DNA from: Treponema sp.
Lineage (GTDB): Bacteria > Spirochaetota > Spirochaetia > Treponematales > Breznakiellaceae
DNA length: 7,127 bases
Assembly (NCBI GenBank): GCA_031268125.1
Contig: JAIRXT010000237.1
Location: 1-7,127, forward strand
Reading direction: 5' to 3'
Made by a program: the position numbers and the translations under genes. Of the stretch, positions 1-5,946 are shown one piece after another; the first letter of the stretch is position 1; every line of letters begins with the position of its first letter. The notes beneath the pieces were generated by a model. It ran no database searches and was not told where the DNA came from. It saw only the letters and a list, made by a program, of their open reading frames with translations.

Positions 1-2
1 CA

Positions 3-95
3 CGGGATTTCCCGCAGGGGAAGCCCGTGGAATTGGAGCGGATAGCCCGGTTCCCGGCCCAGGGGGCCGGGAATGCGCCCAAAAGAAGGGGTTGA
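3..95 (+). CDS. Possible C-terminal end of an upstream gene (partial, unidentified)
   Basis: The third forward frame is open from the window edge to a TGA at 93-95, giving 30 residues that read RDFPQGKPVELERIARFPAQ followed by a basic, glycine-rich end (GAGNAPKRRG). Third codon positions are mostly G or C, as in the real genes downstream. The other two forward frames also stay open for part of this stretch, so the call rests on codon use and amino-acid content only. No family is recognisable from so short a tail. If real, it ends 79 nt before the cysS start, and a strong hairpin (51-73) lies inside its 3' end. Confidence 0.35.
   Translation, partial: RDFPQGKPVELERIARFPAQGAGNAPKRRG
51..73 (+). 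repeat. Perfect 10-bp inverted repeat (hairpin) upstream of cysS
   Basis: TTCCCGGCCC at 51-60 is the exact reverse complement of GGGCCGGGAA at 64-73, separated by the 3-nt loop AGG. The stem is very GC-rich and would be stable in RNA. No run of T follows (next bases are TGCGCCC), so it is not a classical intrinsic terminator. It could be a processing or 3'-stabilising structure for the upstream transcript, or a by-product of GC-rich coding sequence. Confidence 0.55.
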
Positions 96-164
96 AAATT
101 CCTATGCGTTTATCCTGGCGCCGCCCGGCGCGAACTTGATCATTCTCCCCGTTTCCCCTACTCT

Positions 165-169
165 AGGGA
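165..169 (+). promoter_or_regulatory. Ribosome binding site that decides the cysS start
   Basis: AGGGA sits 5 nt before the ATG at 175. The frame is open further upstream to another ATG at 73, but that one lies on the 3' end of the 51-73 hairpin and would add 34 residues not typical of the family's N-terminus. The protein from 175 begins MAQQTGKLTLYNTLGRK, which fits normal CysRS N-termini. Confidence 0.6.
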
Positions 170-174
170 TAATT

Positions 175-1638
175 ATGGCCCAACAAACCGGGAAACTTAC
201 CCTTTACAACACTCTGGGACGGAAAATGCAGACCTTTGAACCCCTGGTACAAGGCCGGGTCGGCTTTTACGGCTGCGGTCCCACGGTCTACAATTACGCG
301 CATATCGGGAATTTGCGGGCTTATGTAACCCACGATATTCTTGTCCGGACCCTGCGGCGCCTGGGCTACGAGGTAACCCACGTGATGAACATTACCGATG
401 TGGGGCACCTTTCCGGCGATAATGACGAGGGGGACGACAAGATGCTGAAAAGCGCCGAAGAACGGGGCAAAAGCGTCTTGGAAATTGCCGATTTTTACAC
501 AAAAGCCTTTTTTGCCGACACGGAGCGGATGAATATTGAAAAACCTACGGTGATCTGTAAGGCCACCGCCCATGTGGGGGAGATGATCGATCTTATCCGG
601 CGGATTGAGGCCAACGGTTTTACCTATTTTGCCGGGGGGAACCTGTACTTTGACGTGGGTAAATTCCCCGCCTACGGGGACCTGGCCCTGCTCCGGCAGG
701 ACGACCTAAAGGCCGGCGCCCGGGTGAAGGCGGACCCGAACAAGCGGAACCATCAGGATTTTGTGCTGTGGTTTACGAAGAGTAAATTTGAAAACCAGGC
801 CCTGCTCTGGGACAGTCCCTGGGGCCGGGGGTATCCGGGCTGGCATATCGAGTGTTCCGCCATGAGCATTAAGTACCTGGGGGAGCAATTTGATATTCAC
901 GCCGGGGGTATTGATCACGTATCCATCCACCATACCAACGAAATTGCCCAGAGTGAGGCCGCCACGGGGAAACATCCCTGGGTTAAATACTGGGTTCATA
1001 ACGATTTTTTGGTCCTGGACCGGGGAAAAATGTCCAAGTCCTCCGGCAGTTTTCTTACCCTGCAGAGCCTTATAGACTCAGGTTACGATCCGCTGGACTA
1101 CCGCTACTTCCTCCTGGGCGGCCATTACCGCAGCCAGCTGCAGTTTTCCTGGGAAAGCCTTGAGACCGCAAAAAACGCCCGCCGTTCCCTGACGGAGCGT
1201 ATCCGGGCGCTGAGCCTTAAAGCGGGGGCGGCAGGCCTGTCCGGCAGGACCCTTTCGGATAAGGCTGCCGGCTATCTTGCGGCCTTTGACAAGGCCCTTG
1301 GGGATGATCTTTCCGGCCCCCGGTCACTGGCGGAACTATGGGGCCTTATCCGGGACCCTGATATTGATGCGGGAGAAGCCCTGTCCTGCGCGCTGGACAT
1401 GGACCGGGTGCTGGGATTGAGGCTGGCCGGTGCCGCCCGCGACACGGGGCAGGGGGAAGATCCCGGGCTGGAACAGGAAATTGAAACGCTGATAGCCGAA
1501 AGGACGGCGGCAAAAAAGATAAAGGACTATGCGAAAGCGGATAGTATACGGACGGGTCTTAAAGAACGGGGAATCCTGTTGGAGGACGGCCCGGGGGGAA
1601 CGGTGTGGCGCAGAATCCCCGGCTGGACCCGGGTCTAG
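175..1638 (+). CDS. cysS: Cysteinyl-tRNA synthetase
   Basis: This cytoplasmic class I aminoacyl-tRNA synthetase charges tRNA-Cys with cysteine using ATP. The 487-residue product is a little longer than the roughly 460 residues usual for bacteria. The HIGH-type signature is HIGN at 43-46, within GCGPTVYNYAHIGN, and the KMSKS loop is exact at 285-289. The four zinc ligands known from the E. coli enzyme are all present: Cys34, Cys227 (in WHIECS), His252 and Glu256 (in HHTNE), with the family's 25- and 4-residue spacings. A helical anticodon-binding region follows from about 345, and the C-terminus has the usual LEDGPGGTVWRR pattern plus a short IPGWTRV extension. The gene ends 45 nt before the ECF sigma gene, with no recognisable terminator between, so read-through is plausible. 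The identification is secure; the start rests on the site at 165-169. Confidence 0.97.
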   Translation: MAQQTGKLTLYNTLGRKMQTFEPLVQGRVGFYGCGPTVYNYAHIGNLRAYVTHDILVRTLRRLGYEVTHVMNITDVGHLSGDNDEGDDKMLKSAEERGKSVLEIADFYTKAFFADTERMNIEKPTVICKATAHVGEMIDLIRRIEANGFTYFAGGNLYFDVGKFPAYGDLALLRQDDLKAGARVKADPNKRNHQDFVLWFTKSKFENQALLWDSPWGRGYPGWHIECSAMSIKYLGEQFDIHAGGIDHVSIHHTNEIAQSEAATGKHPWVKYWVHNDFLVLDRGKMSKSSGSFLTLQSLIDSGYDPLDYRYFLLGGHYRSQLQFSWESLETAKNARRSLTERIRALSLKAGAAGLSGRTLSDKAAGYLAAFDKALGDDLSGPRSLAELWGLIRDPDIDAGEALSCALDMDRVLGLRLAGAARDTGQGEDPGLEQEIETLIAERTAAKKIKDYAKADSIRTGLKERGILLEDGPGGTVWRRIPGWTRV

Positions 1639-1683
1639 TTCGTTCCGGGTTGTAACAAACCAGGGAAACAGGTTGTTTTCAAT

Positions 1684-2235
1684 ATGGATAAAAAAGCTCC
1701 CGGATCAGATTTCCGCAAGCTCTATGACACGGTATTTCCCATTTTGTTCCGTGTCGCCTATCGTATTGCCGCCAGTGAAGAGGCGGCGGAGGATCTGTGC
1801 CAGGAGGCGTTTTTTCGTCTCTATGAAAAAAACATGGTATTTCCCAATCCGGAAGAAGCCAAATACTGGCTTATCCGGGTAGTTAAAAATGCGTCGTTAA
1901 ATTACGCGAAACGTAAAGAACGGGAACGGAAGGCGTATCAGCGGGTATTCCGTGAGGATGTCCGGGAAATTGAAAACGGAGAGGGGCTTCTTCTTAAAAA
2001 AGAGACCCGGCAGGAGGTTCAGGAAGCTATGAAAAAGCTGCCGGAGAACCTCCGGATGGTATTGATTTTAAAAGAGTATGGCGAGATGAATTATAAGGAT
2101 ATTGGCCGTACCCTGGGAATAAGCGAAGGAAATGTCAAGGTCCGGGTTTTTAGGGCCCGGGAACGGCTTTCCGCTATTCTGGAAACGGTAGAACAGCACC
2201 GGCGTGCTGAAAAACGTCCAGGGAAGGATGGTTAG
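1684..2235 (+). CDS. ECF-family (sigma-70 family) RNA polymerase sigma factor
   Basis: The 183-residue product has the two-domain layout of ECF sigma factors. Sigma region 2 covers about 13-80, with the region 2.2 signature AEDLCQEAFFRLYE (35-48) and a basic 2.3/2.4 segment YWLIRVVKNASLNYAKRKER (61-80) for -10 recognition. Region 4 covers about 108-163: LPENLRMVLILKEYGEMNYK leads into a helix-turn-helix with GISEGNVKVRVFRARERL (145-162) for -35 binding. Regions 1 and 3 are absent, as expected. The ATG at 1684 has only a weak upstream GG-rich site (AGG near 1670). The gene runs almost directly into an anti-sigma gene, the usual arrangement for this family. From memory, the T. pallidum equivalent next to cysS is annotated rpoE (sigma-24). 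The target promoters cannot be told from this sequence. Confidence 0.95.
   Translation: MDKKAPGSDFRKLYDTVFPILFRVAYRIAASEEAAEDLCQEAFFRLYEKNMVFPNPEEAKYWLIRVVKNASLNYAKRKERERKAYQRVFREDVREIENGEGLLLKKETRQEVQEAMKKLPENLRMVLILKEYGEMNYKDIGRTLGISEGNVKVRVFRARERLSAILETVEQHRRAEKRPGKDG
2220..2227 (+). promoter_or_regulatory. Ribosome binding site for the anti-sigma gene, inside the sigma gene's last codons
   Basis: AGGGAAGG lies within the 3' end of the sigma gene. It directly abuts an in-frame ATG at 2228, leaving no spacer, but is 9 nt from the ATG at 2237, a workable distance. This favours 2237 as the start, which also puts the Cys that is probably the first zinc ligand at residue 2. The sigma stop codon (2233-2235) lies between the site and the start, so the two genes are probably translationally coupled. 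Confidence 0.6.
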
Positions 2236-2236
2236 C

Positions 2237-2842
2237 ATGTGCCCTGATCGTCAAATTCTTTCACTGTATCTGGATGAGGAATTGCCCTCACCCTGGAAAG
2301 AAAAGATGGAGGCCCACGTGGACTCATGTCCCGCCTGCCGGAGTTTTATCGAATCCTGGAAACGGATTTCCGGGGAGCTGTGTGTTGAAGACGACCCGCT
2401 CCGGGCGGAGCGGGTATGGGAGCGCATCGCCGGCCGTATTGCCGCCGCGGAGGCGGCCCCGGAAAACACGACGCCGGCCTTGTCCGGGTTGTCCGGTCTG
2501 TGGCGCCGCCGCGTAACCCTGCCCTTCCCCGCCGCCGCGGCGCTGGGGGCTACGGCGGCGGCTCTGGTGCTGCTCCTCGGCTCTATCTGGCTGAGATCTT
2601 TTACGAGGGTGGTCCCGGTCTCCGATTCGCCGCTGGCCGCCCTGGAAGCGGCGGAAATCGATATGGAATTGAGTGATATCCGTCCTGCCGGTGATGTATC
2701 GGGGCTGTTCCAATATTTGGGGGACACGGATTCAAACGATACGGTTATTATCCGCCTGCCGGAAAGCCGGAGTTTCCAAAGGGCCGGCGAACCGAAGATT
2801 ATCAGGGCTGCGGATTATACTCCGGTAAGGTTCCAGAAATGA
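2237..2842 (+). CDS. Membrane-anchored zinc-binding (ZAS / zf-HC2) anti-sigma factor
   Basis: The 201-residue protein has the order expected of a single-pass anti-sigma factor. An N-terminal cytoplasmic ZAS domain carries Cys2 and the His27-x3-Cys31-x2-Cys34 motif (HVDSCPAC); the Cys-to-His spacing of 25 resembles that of RsrA-type factors. A linker of about 55 residues follows, then one transmembrane helix at roughly 96-118 (Ala/Leu-rich, LGATAAALVLLLGSIWL), then a periplasmic tail of about 80 residues. The tail has no domain I recognise. Such proteins bind the sigma factor until a signal releases it, and here the partner is the ECF sigma encoded immediately upstream (1-nt gap). The gene ends in an ATGA overlap with the next gene. 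In-frame starts at GTG 2204 and ATG 2228 are possible but less likely. The family call is from motif, topology and position; the inducing signal is unknown. Confidence 0.88.
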   Translation: MCPDRQILSLYLDEELPSPWKEKMEAHVDSCPACRSFIESWKRISGELCVEDDPLRAERVWERIAGRIAAAEAAPENTTPALSGLSGLWRRRVTLPFPAAAALGATAAALVLLLGSIWLRSFTRVVPVSDSPLAALEAAEIDMELSDIRPAGDVSGLFQYLGDTDSNDTVIIRLPESRSFQRAGEPKIIRAADYTPVRFQK

Positions 2843-3411
2843 GCTGTTCTTTGCGCCCCCGCCGCGGTTTTTTAAGGGGTATTTTATTTTTTGCGGCCTT
2901 GGGCGCCGGTTTTGGACAGGAACCTTCGCTGGAGGATCTGCTTCCGGGGCTTAGGGAACGGGCGGTTATCCTGGAGATTATTTCCCGGGTGGTAGACCGG
3001 AACCAGCAGGTAGTCTGGAATTCGGTCAATTCCAAGGTAACTCTTCCGGGAAAACCTGTAAGGATAAGCGTGGTGGGGACCAATGTGGCTATGGCCCTCC
3101 AGTTTACGTTCTTTTTCAGGCCGGGATACAACAGTGTTCTGGTAGCCCAGGGGCAAATCTGGGTAGATGTGCCCGATGAAGGTATCCGCTATCAAACTAT
3201 GCTGCAAACCATACCTATGGGAATTGGGGAGCCCATATTCTTTTTCCCGCTGGGTTCCCCCAACTCCCCGGAAGAAACACGGATAGAACTACAGTTGGAG
3301 ATCCGGCCTTACGGGGAGCGCATGGAAGTCCCGCCCCGGGAACGGCGGGATCCCCCCGGAATCTTCCCGGAGGCGGAAAAAACGGAAAACAGGACGGAGG
3401 AAGCCGGATAG
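2839..3411 (+). CDS. Exported protein of unknown function
   Basis: The product has 190 residues and I recognise no family. A signal peptide is clear: basic n-region (RPRRGFLR), hydrophobic core ILFFAALGAGFG at 15-26, and likely cleavage before Gln27 (GFG|QEPS). The mature part starts with an acidic/helical stretch (27-57) and then becomes rich in alternating hydrophobic residues (KVTLPGKPVRISVVG at 66-80, MALQFTFFF at 85-93, VLVAQGQIWVDVP at 100-112), suggesting a beta-sandwich. The last 35 residues are charged and probably disordered. The start overlaps the anti-sigma stop by 4 nt (ATGA), with TAAGG 8 nt upstream as ribosome site. Its place between an anti-sigma factor and a surface lipoprotein suggests a periplasmic or outer-membrane-associated role in the same circuit, but that is inference from position only. 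It has no Cys at the cleavage site, so it is not a lipoprotein. Confidence 0.85.
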   Translation: MSCSLRPRRGFLRGILFFAALGAGFGQEPSLEDLLPGLRERAVILEIISRVVDRNQQVVWNSVNSKVTLPGKPVRISVVGTNVAMALQFTFFFRPGYNSVLVAQGQIWVDVPDEGIRYQTMLQTIPMGIGEPIFFFPLGSPNSPEETRIELQLEIRPYGERMEVPPRERRDPPGIFPEAEKTENRTEEAG

Positions 3412-3415
3412 GCCG

Positions 3416-5074
3416 ATGAAGGGGCGTCTCCGTGGATTTAAGTACTACCTGCCTCGTCTGAAAAAGCGGATTTCCCTTTTCCTGCTTTTGCTGCCGGCAA
3501 TATTGCTTTCCTGCGAAAAAAAAATTCCCGTTATCCACAGCCTTGATCCTTCCATCGGGATGCTGGGGGAACAGCTTAACATTCTGGGTGAATGCTTTGG
3601 GGATGAACGGGGGGAATCCTACGTCAGCATCGCCGGAATTGCCCCTACCGGATCTTCCTATGTCCGCTGGGAGGACACGCGGATCACCCTGCGCCTTCCC
3701 GAATTCGGCGATTCCGGCCTGGTCCGGGTTCATGTCGGGGATAAGAGGAGCAACGCCCTGCTCTTTTCCAACCGGATAACCATGCCGGCCCCGGTAGAGG
3801 GGGAAGATTTCGGCATCGGCCCCCAGATTGGCGCCGTTGAGCCCGGTTCCGCCCCGATAGGGGCCCTGGTGTCCATTACCGGGAGCGGATTCGGCAGTTC
3901 CCGGGAACAAAGCGGCGTTTTTTTCTCATGGGACGCGGAGGCTGTTCCGGGGACGCCGGCGGATAACCGGAGTCCCGGCTTTATCGGGGCTTTTGAGGGG
4001 GATCATGGCTATGATCTCTGGACCGACCGGGAAATCCGGGTCCGGGTCCCCGACGGGGCGGTAAGCGGGAATGTGGAGATCAGGACTCCCCGGGGTGTTT
4101 CCCGGCCTGTCTTTTTTGAGGTTTCCGGTAAGCCCGGGACCAAGACGTTCCGGAACAAGCGGAGTTACACCTTTAGCTATCCGGTGCAGATTCGGATACA
4201 GGACGCATCCGGCCCCAATACCCTGTACCTTTGGGTACCCCGGCCGGCGGTCTCTGCGTCCCAGCGGAATCCCGAACTGCTTTCCCGCGGCATAGAGAGT
4301 TTTGTGGAAGACTACCGGGGAACCAACTTGTTCCGGCTTGAGGATCTTGCCGCCGGTTCTACGGTGTCCCTTGATCAGGTCTGGCTGGTAGAGGTATACG
4401 CCCAGGAAACCAACCTGCGATACCAGCAGATTAGGCAGGATACCTCCTCCCCGATCTACGCCGCCAATACCCAGGCCACCGCTCTGATTCCCGCGGATGA
4501 CGGGCGGATCACCGCGCTGGGGGGGCAAATATACGGACGGGAGCGGAACCCCTATCTGAAGGCCCGGCAAATTTATGAATGGCTGGTCAACGGGGGGAAC
4601 ATTTCCGGCGGCAGGGCGGAGGCCGGCGGGGTTCTGGAGGCGCTGGAACAGGGACGCTTTGATTCCTACACCGCGTCGCTGCTTTTTTGCGCCCTGGCCC
4701 GCTCGGGGGGCGTCCCCGCCCTTCCGGTTTCCGGGGTTCTGATCGGCCGGGGGCAGACCGCAAAGCACTACTGGGCGGAATTCTGGATCGACGGATTCGG
4801 CTGGGTTCCCCTGGACCCGGCCCTGGGAGCCGGGGCTGCGCCCGGGGACTTTGAACTGAGGGAAGACGCAAAATCCTGGTATTTCGGCAATCTTGACAAC
4901 CAGCGGATTGCCTTTTCCCGGGGGCAAAACCCTCTGTCCCCCATGGATCCCCGGGGCAGGACCGTGGTCCGGGACCGGGAACTGCAAAATCTGTGGGAAG
5001 AGGCGGTGGGAGGATTGAGATCCTATTCGTCCCTGTGGGGGGATGTAACAATCACCGGCGTGTATGCCCGGTAA
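3416..5074 (+). CDS. Lipoprotein with two IPT/TIG domains and a transglutaminase-like domain
   Basis: The product has 552 residues. A lipoprotein signal peptide has basic residues to position 18, a hydrophobic core at 19-31 and lipobox LLSC with Cys33. Two Ig-like IPT/TIG repeats follow: about 37-118 (starting PVIHSLDPSIGMLGEQLNILG, with a GECFG turn) and about 137-236 (QIGAVEPGSAPIGALVSITG, then SGFG). A linker domain leads to a transglutaminase-like (papain-fold) domain at about 375-475. Its His451 (KHYWAEF) and Asp467 (WVPLDP) match the family's catalytic His and Asp. By hand alignment the catalytic Cys position holds Ser417 (DSYTASLLFCALARSGGVPA); a nearby Cys425 falls on the helix, not at the active position. 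It may bind or remodel surface protein or glycan, or be non-catalytic. The ribosome site is weak (GGAGG 15 nt away, or ATAGG 3 nt away), so coupling to the gene ending 4 nt earlier is likely. An A9 run follows the lipobox Cys. Confidence 0.88.
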   Translation: MKGRLRGFKYYLPRLKKRISLFLLLLPAILLSCEKKIPVIHSLDPSIGMLGEQLNILGECFGDERGESYVSIAGIAPTGSSYVRWEDTRITLRLPEFGDSGLVRVHVGDKRSNALLFSNRITMPAPVEGEDFGIGPQIGAVEPGSAPIGALVSITGSGFGSSREQSGVFFSWDAEAVPGTPADNRSPGFIGAFEGDHGYDLWTDREIRVRVPDGAVSGNVEIRTPRGVSRPVFFEVSGKPGTKTFRNKRSYTFSYPVQIRIQDASGPNTLYLWVPRPAVSASQRNPELLSRGIESFVEDYRGTNLFRLEDLAAGSTVSLDQVWLVEVYAQETNLRYQQIRQDTSSPIYAANTQATALIPADDGRITALGGQIYGRERNPYLKARQIYEWLVNGGNISGGRAEAGGVLEALEQGRFDSYTASLLFCALARSGGVPALPVSGVLIGRGQTAKHYWAEFWIDGFGWVPLDPALGAGAAPGDFELREDAKSWYFGNLDNQRIAFSRGQNPLSPMDPRGRTVVRDRELQNLWEEAVGGLRSYSSLWGDVTITGVYAR

Positions 5075-5092
5075 AGGCCGGCAGGAGGAACC

Positions 5093-5776
5093 ATGTTGAC
5101 GGTTATTTCTTTGGGGGGGTCTATTGTGGCCCCCGATGGGGTGGACGAGGACTATCTGCGGGAGCTATTGGCCCTGGTGAACCGTTTGCTATCGGAAGAT
5201 GATGAACGGCGTTTTATCTTTGTAGTGGGCGGCGGCGGCCCGGCCCGTGCCTGGCAGAGGGCCTACCGGAATTTAGCGCGGGATTTTTCCAACGACGAGG
5301 CGGACTGGATCGGCGTCATGGCGACCAGGCTCAACGCCCGGCTTATCAAGGCCCTGATGGCCGGCTGGTGCCCCGACGAGGTAGTTACCGATCCTTCCCG
5401 GGCAGATTCGTTTAGCGGCCGGGTTCTGGTGGCCGCCGGCTGGAAGCCCGGATTTTCCTCGGACTATGACGCGGTGGTTCTGGCGGAACGGTTCAACGCC
5501 CCTGTGGTAATCAACCTTTCCAATATCGAACAGGTCTACACCGCGGACCCCCGCACGGATCCCGCGGCAAAGCCCATTGATGCCGTAGGCTGGCCGGATT
5601 TTATCCGAATGGTGGGGGACGAGTGGACGCCGGGGAAAAATGTCCCCTTTGACCCGGTGGCAAGCCGCCGTGCCGCCGGACTGGGCCTAAAAGTACTCTG
5701 CGCAGCAGGAAAAAACCTTGCCAACCTGGAAAAGATACTCCGGGGCGGGGATTTTTTGGGGACCACCATCGGCTAG
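5093..5776 (+). CDS. pyrH: UMP kinase, archaeal/spirochaete-type
   Basis: This cytoplasmic amino-acid-kinase-fold enzyme converts UMP and ATP to UDP and ADP, feeding pyrimidine nucleotide synthesis. The 227 residues show the fold's landmarks: N-terminal ISLGGSIVAP (5-14) for phosphate binding, VVGGGGPARAW (44-54), IGVMATRLNARL (73-84) at the nucleotide site, GWKPGFSSDYDAV (116-128), and NLSNIEQVYTADPR (141-154) followed by DEWTPGKNVPFDPVASR (176-192). The MATRLNA and WKPG...SDYDA patterns and the short length match the archaeal-type UMP kinases rather than the E. coli type, from my knowledge of the family. A good ribosome site AGGAGG (5083-5088) lies 4 nt before the ATG. It follows the lipoprotein gene by 18 nt, so it is probably the last gene of that unit. 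Other amino-acid kinases (glutamate 5-kinase, aspartokinase) are less likely because their longer or fused domains are missing. Confidence 0.9.
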   Translation: MLTVISLGGSIVAPDGVDEDYLRELLALVNRLLSEDDERRFIFVVGGGGPARAWQRAYRNLARDFSNDEADWIGVMATRLNARLIKALMAGWCPDEVVTDPSRADSFSGRVLVAAGWKPGFSSDYDAVVLAERFNAPVVINLSNIEQVYTADPRTDPAAKPIDAVGWPDFIRMVGDEWTPGKNVPFDPVASRRAAGLGLKVLCAAGKNLANLEKILRGGDFLGTTIG

Positions 5777-5831
5777 TAGGCTGATTGGGCTAAATCAACG
5801 GATAAGGAAAAAGACAAAGAAAGAAGAACAA

Positions 5832-5910
5832 TACCGCGAAGGCGCACAAAGGATCACGAAGGGCCGCTGCTTTTCCCTTTCTTCGTGTACCTTAGAGCGC
5901 CTTTGTGGTA
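5832..5910. repeat. Imperfect palindromic element with 10-nt internal period
   Basis: The left arm 5832-5861 and right arm 5881-5910 are inverted copies matching at 24 of 30 positions. Two of the six mismatches (5836 and 5838) would be G-U pairs in RNA. The loop 5862-5880 is 19 nt, with a possible further GG/CC pairing inside. Each arm repeats at exactly 10 nt: CGAAGG at 5837, CAAAGG at 5847 and CGAAGG at 5857; on the right CTTCG at 5881, CTTAG at 5891 and CTTTG at 5901. The general pattern (ACCxCGAAGG...CCTTxGxGGT) resembles a palindromic repeat that I recall as scattered through intergenic regions of many unrelated bacteria. No T-run follows, so it is not a clear terminator. It fills most of the 170-nt gap between UMP kinase and PPi-PFK. 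The remaining gap before it (5777-5831) has only a purine-rich stretch at about 5799-5829. Confidence 0.8.
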
Positions 5911-5933
5911 AATTTCTTATACATGCTTTTTAT

Positions 5934-5939
5934 GAGGAG
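5934..5939 (+). promoter_or_regulatory. Ribosome binding site of the PPi-PFK gene
   Basis: GAGGAG lies 7 nt before the ATG at 5947, ideal spacing. It is 23 nt downstream of the end of the palindrome, so the folded palindrome would leave it free in a transcript that reads through from the UMP kinase gene. Confidence 0.7.
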
Positions 5940-5946
5940 AAAAATT

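Noticed and set aside
136..173. TTGATC (136-141) and GATAAT (168-173) as a promoter for cysS
   Set aside because: The spacer would be 26 nt, and the -10-like box overlaps the ribosome site and reaches the start codon, so a transcript from it could not include the start properly.
73..174. Upstream ATG at 73 as the cysS start
   Set aside because: It lies on the hairpin at 51-73, lacks a ribosome site, and adds 34 residues not expected in CysRS. The ATG at 175 has AGGGA at proper spacing.
1626..1635. GACCCGGGTC perfect palindrome at the end of cysS
   Set aside because: It has no loop, no T-run, and lies within codons of the C-terminus, so it is probably chance in GC-rich sequence.
2531..2559. 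GCCGCCG / CGGCGGC inverted repeat in the anti-sigma gene
   Set aside because: It is explained by Ala codons of the transmembrane segment and is not an independent structure.
3926..4987. Long open frame on the minus strand (353 codons) opposite the lipoprotein gene
   Set aside because: Its translation is low-complexity Pro/Gly/Arg-rich with no motifs, and it lies entirely opposite a gene with clear domains. It is a by-product of GC-rich codon use.
5113..5119. G7 tract in pyrH, and similar G7 tracts at 4519-4525, 6844-6850 and 6946-6952, as phase-variation sites
   Set aside because: They encode conserved or ordinary glycines, two of the affected genes are housekeeping enzymes, and seven G is short for contingency loci. 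They fit general GGG codon use here.
5782..5797. TGATT / AATCA inverted repeat after the UMP kinase stop as a terminator
   Set aside because: The stem is only 5 bp and AT-rich, and no T-run follows.
5918..5923. TATACA as a -10 box for the PPi-PFK gene
   Set aside because: No acceptable -35 hexamer lies 16-18 nt upstream; the nearest (TTGTGG at 5903) is only 9 nt away.
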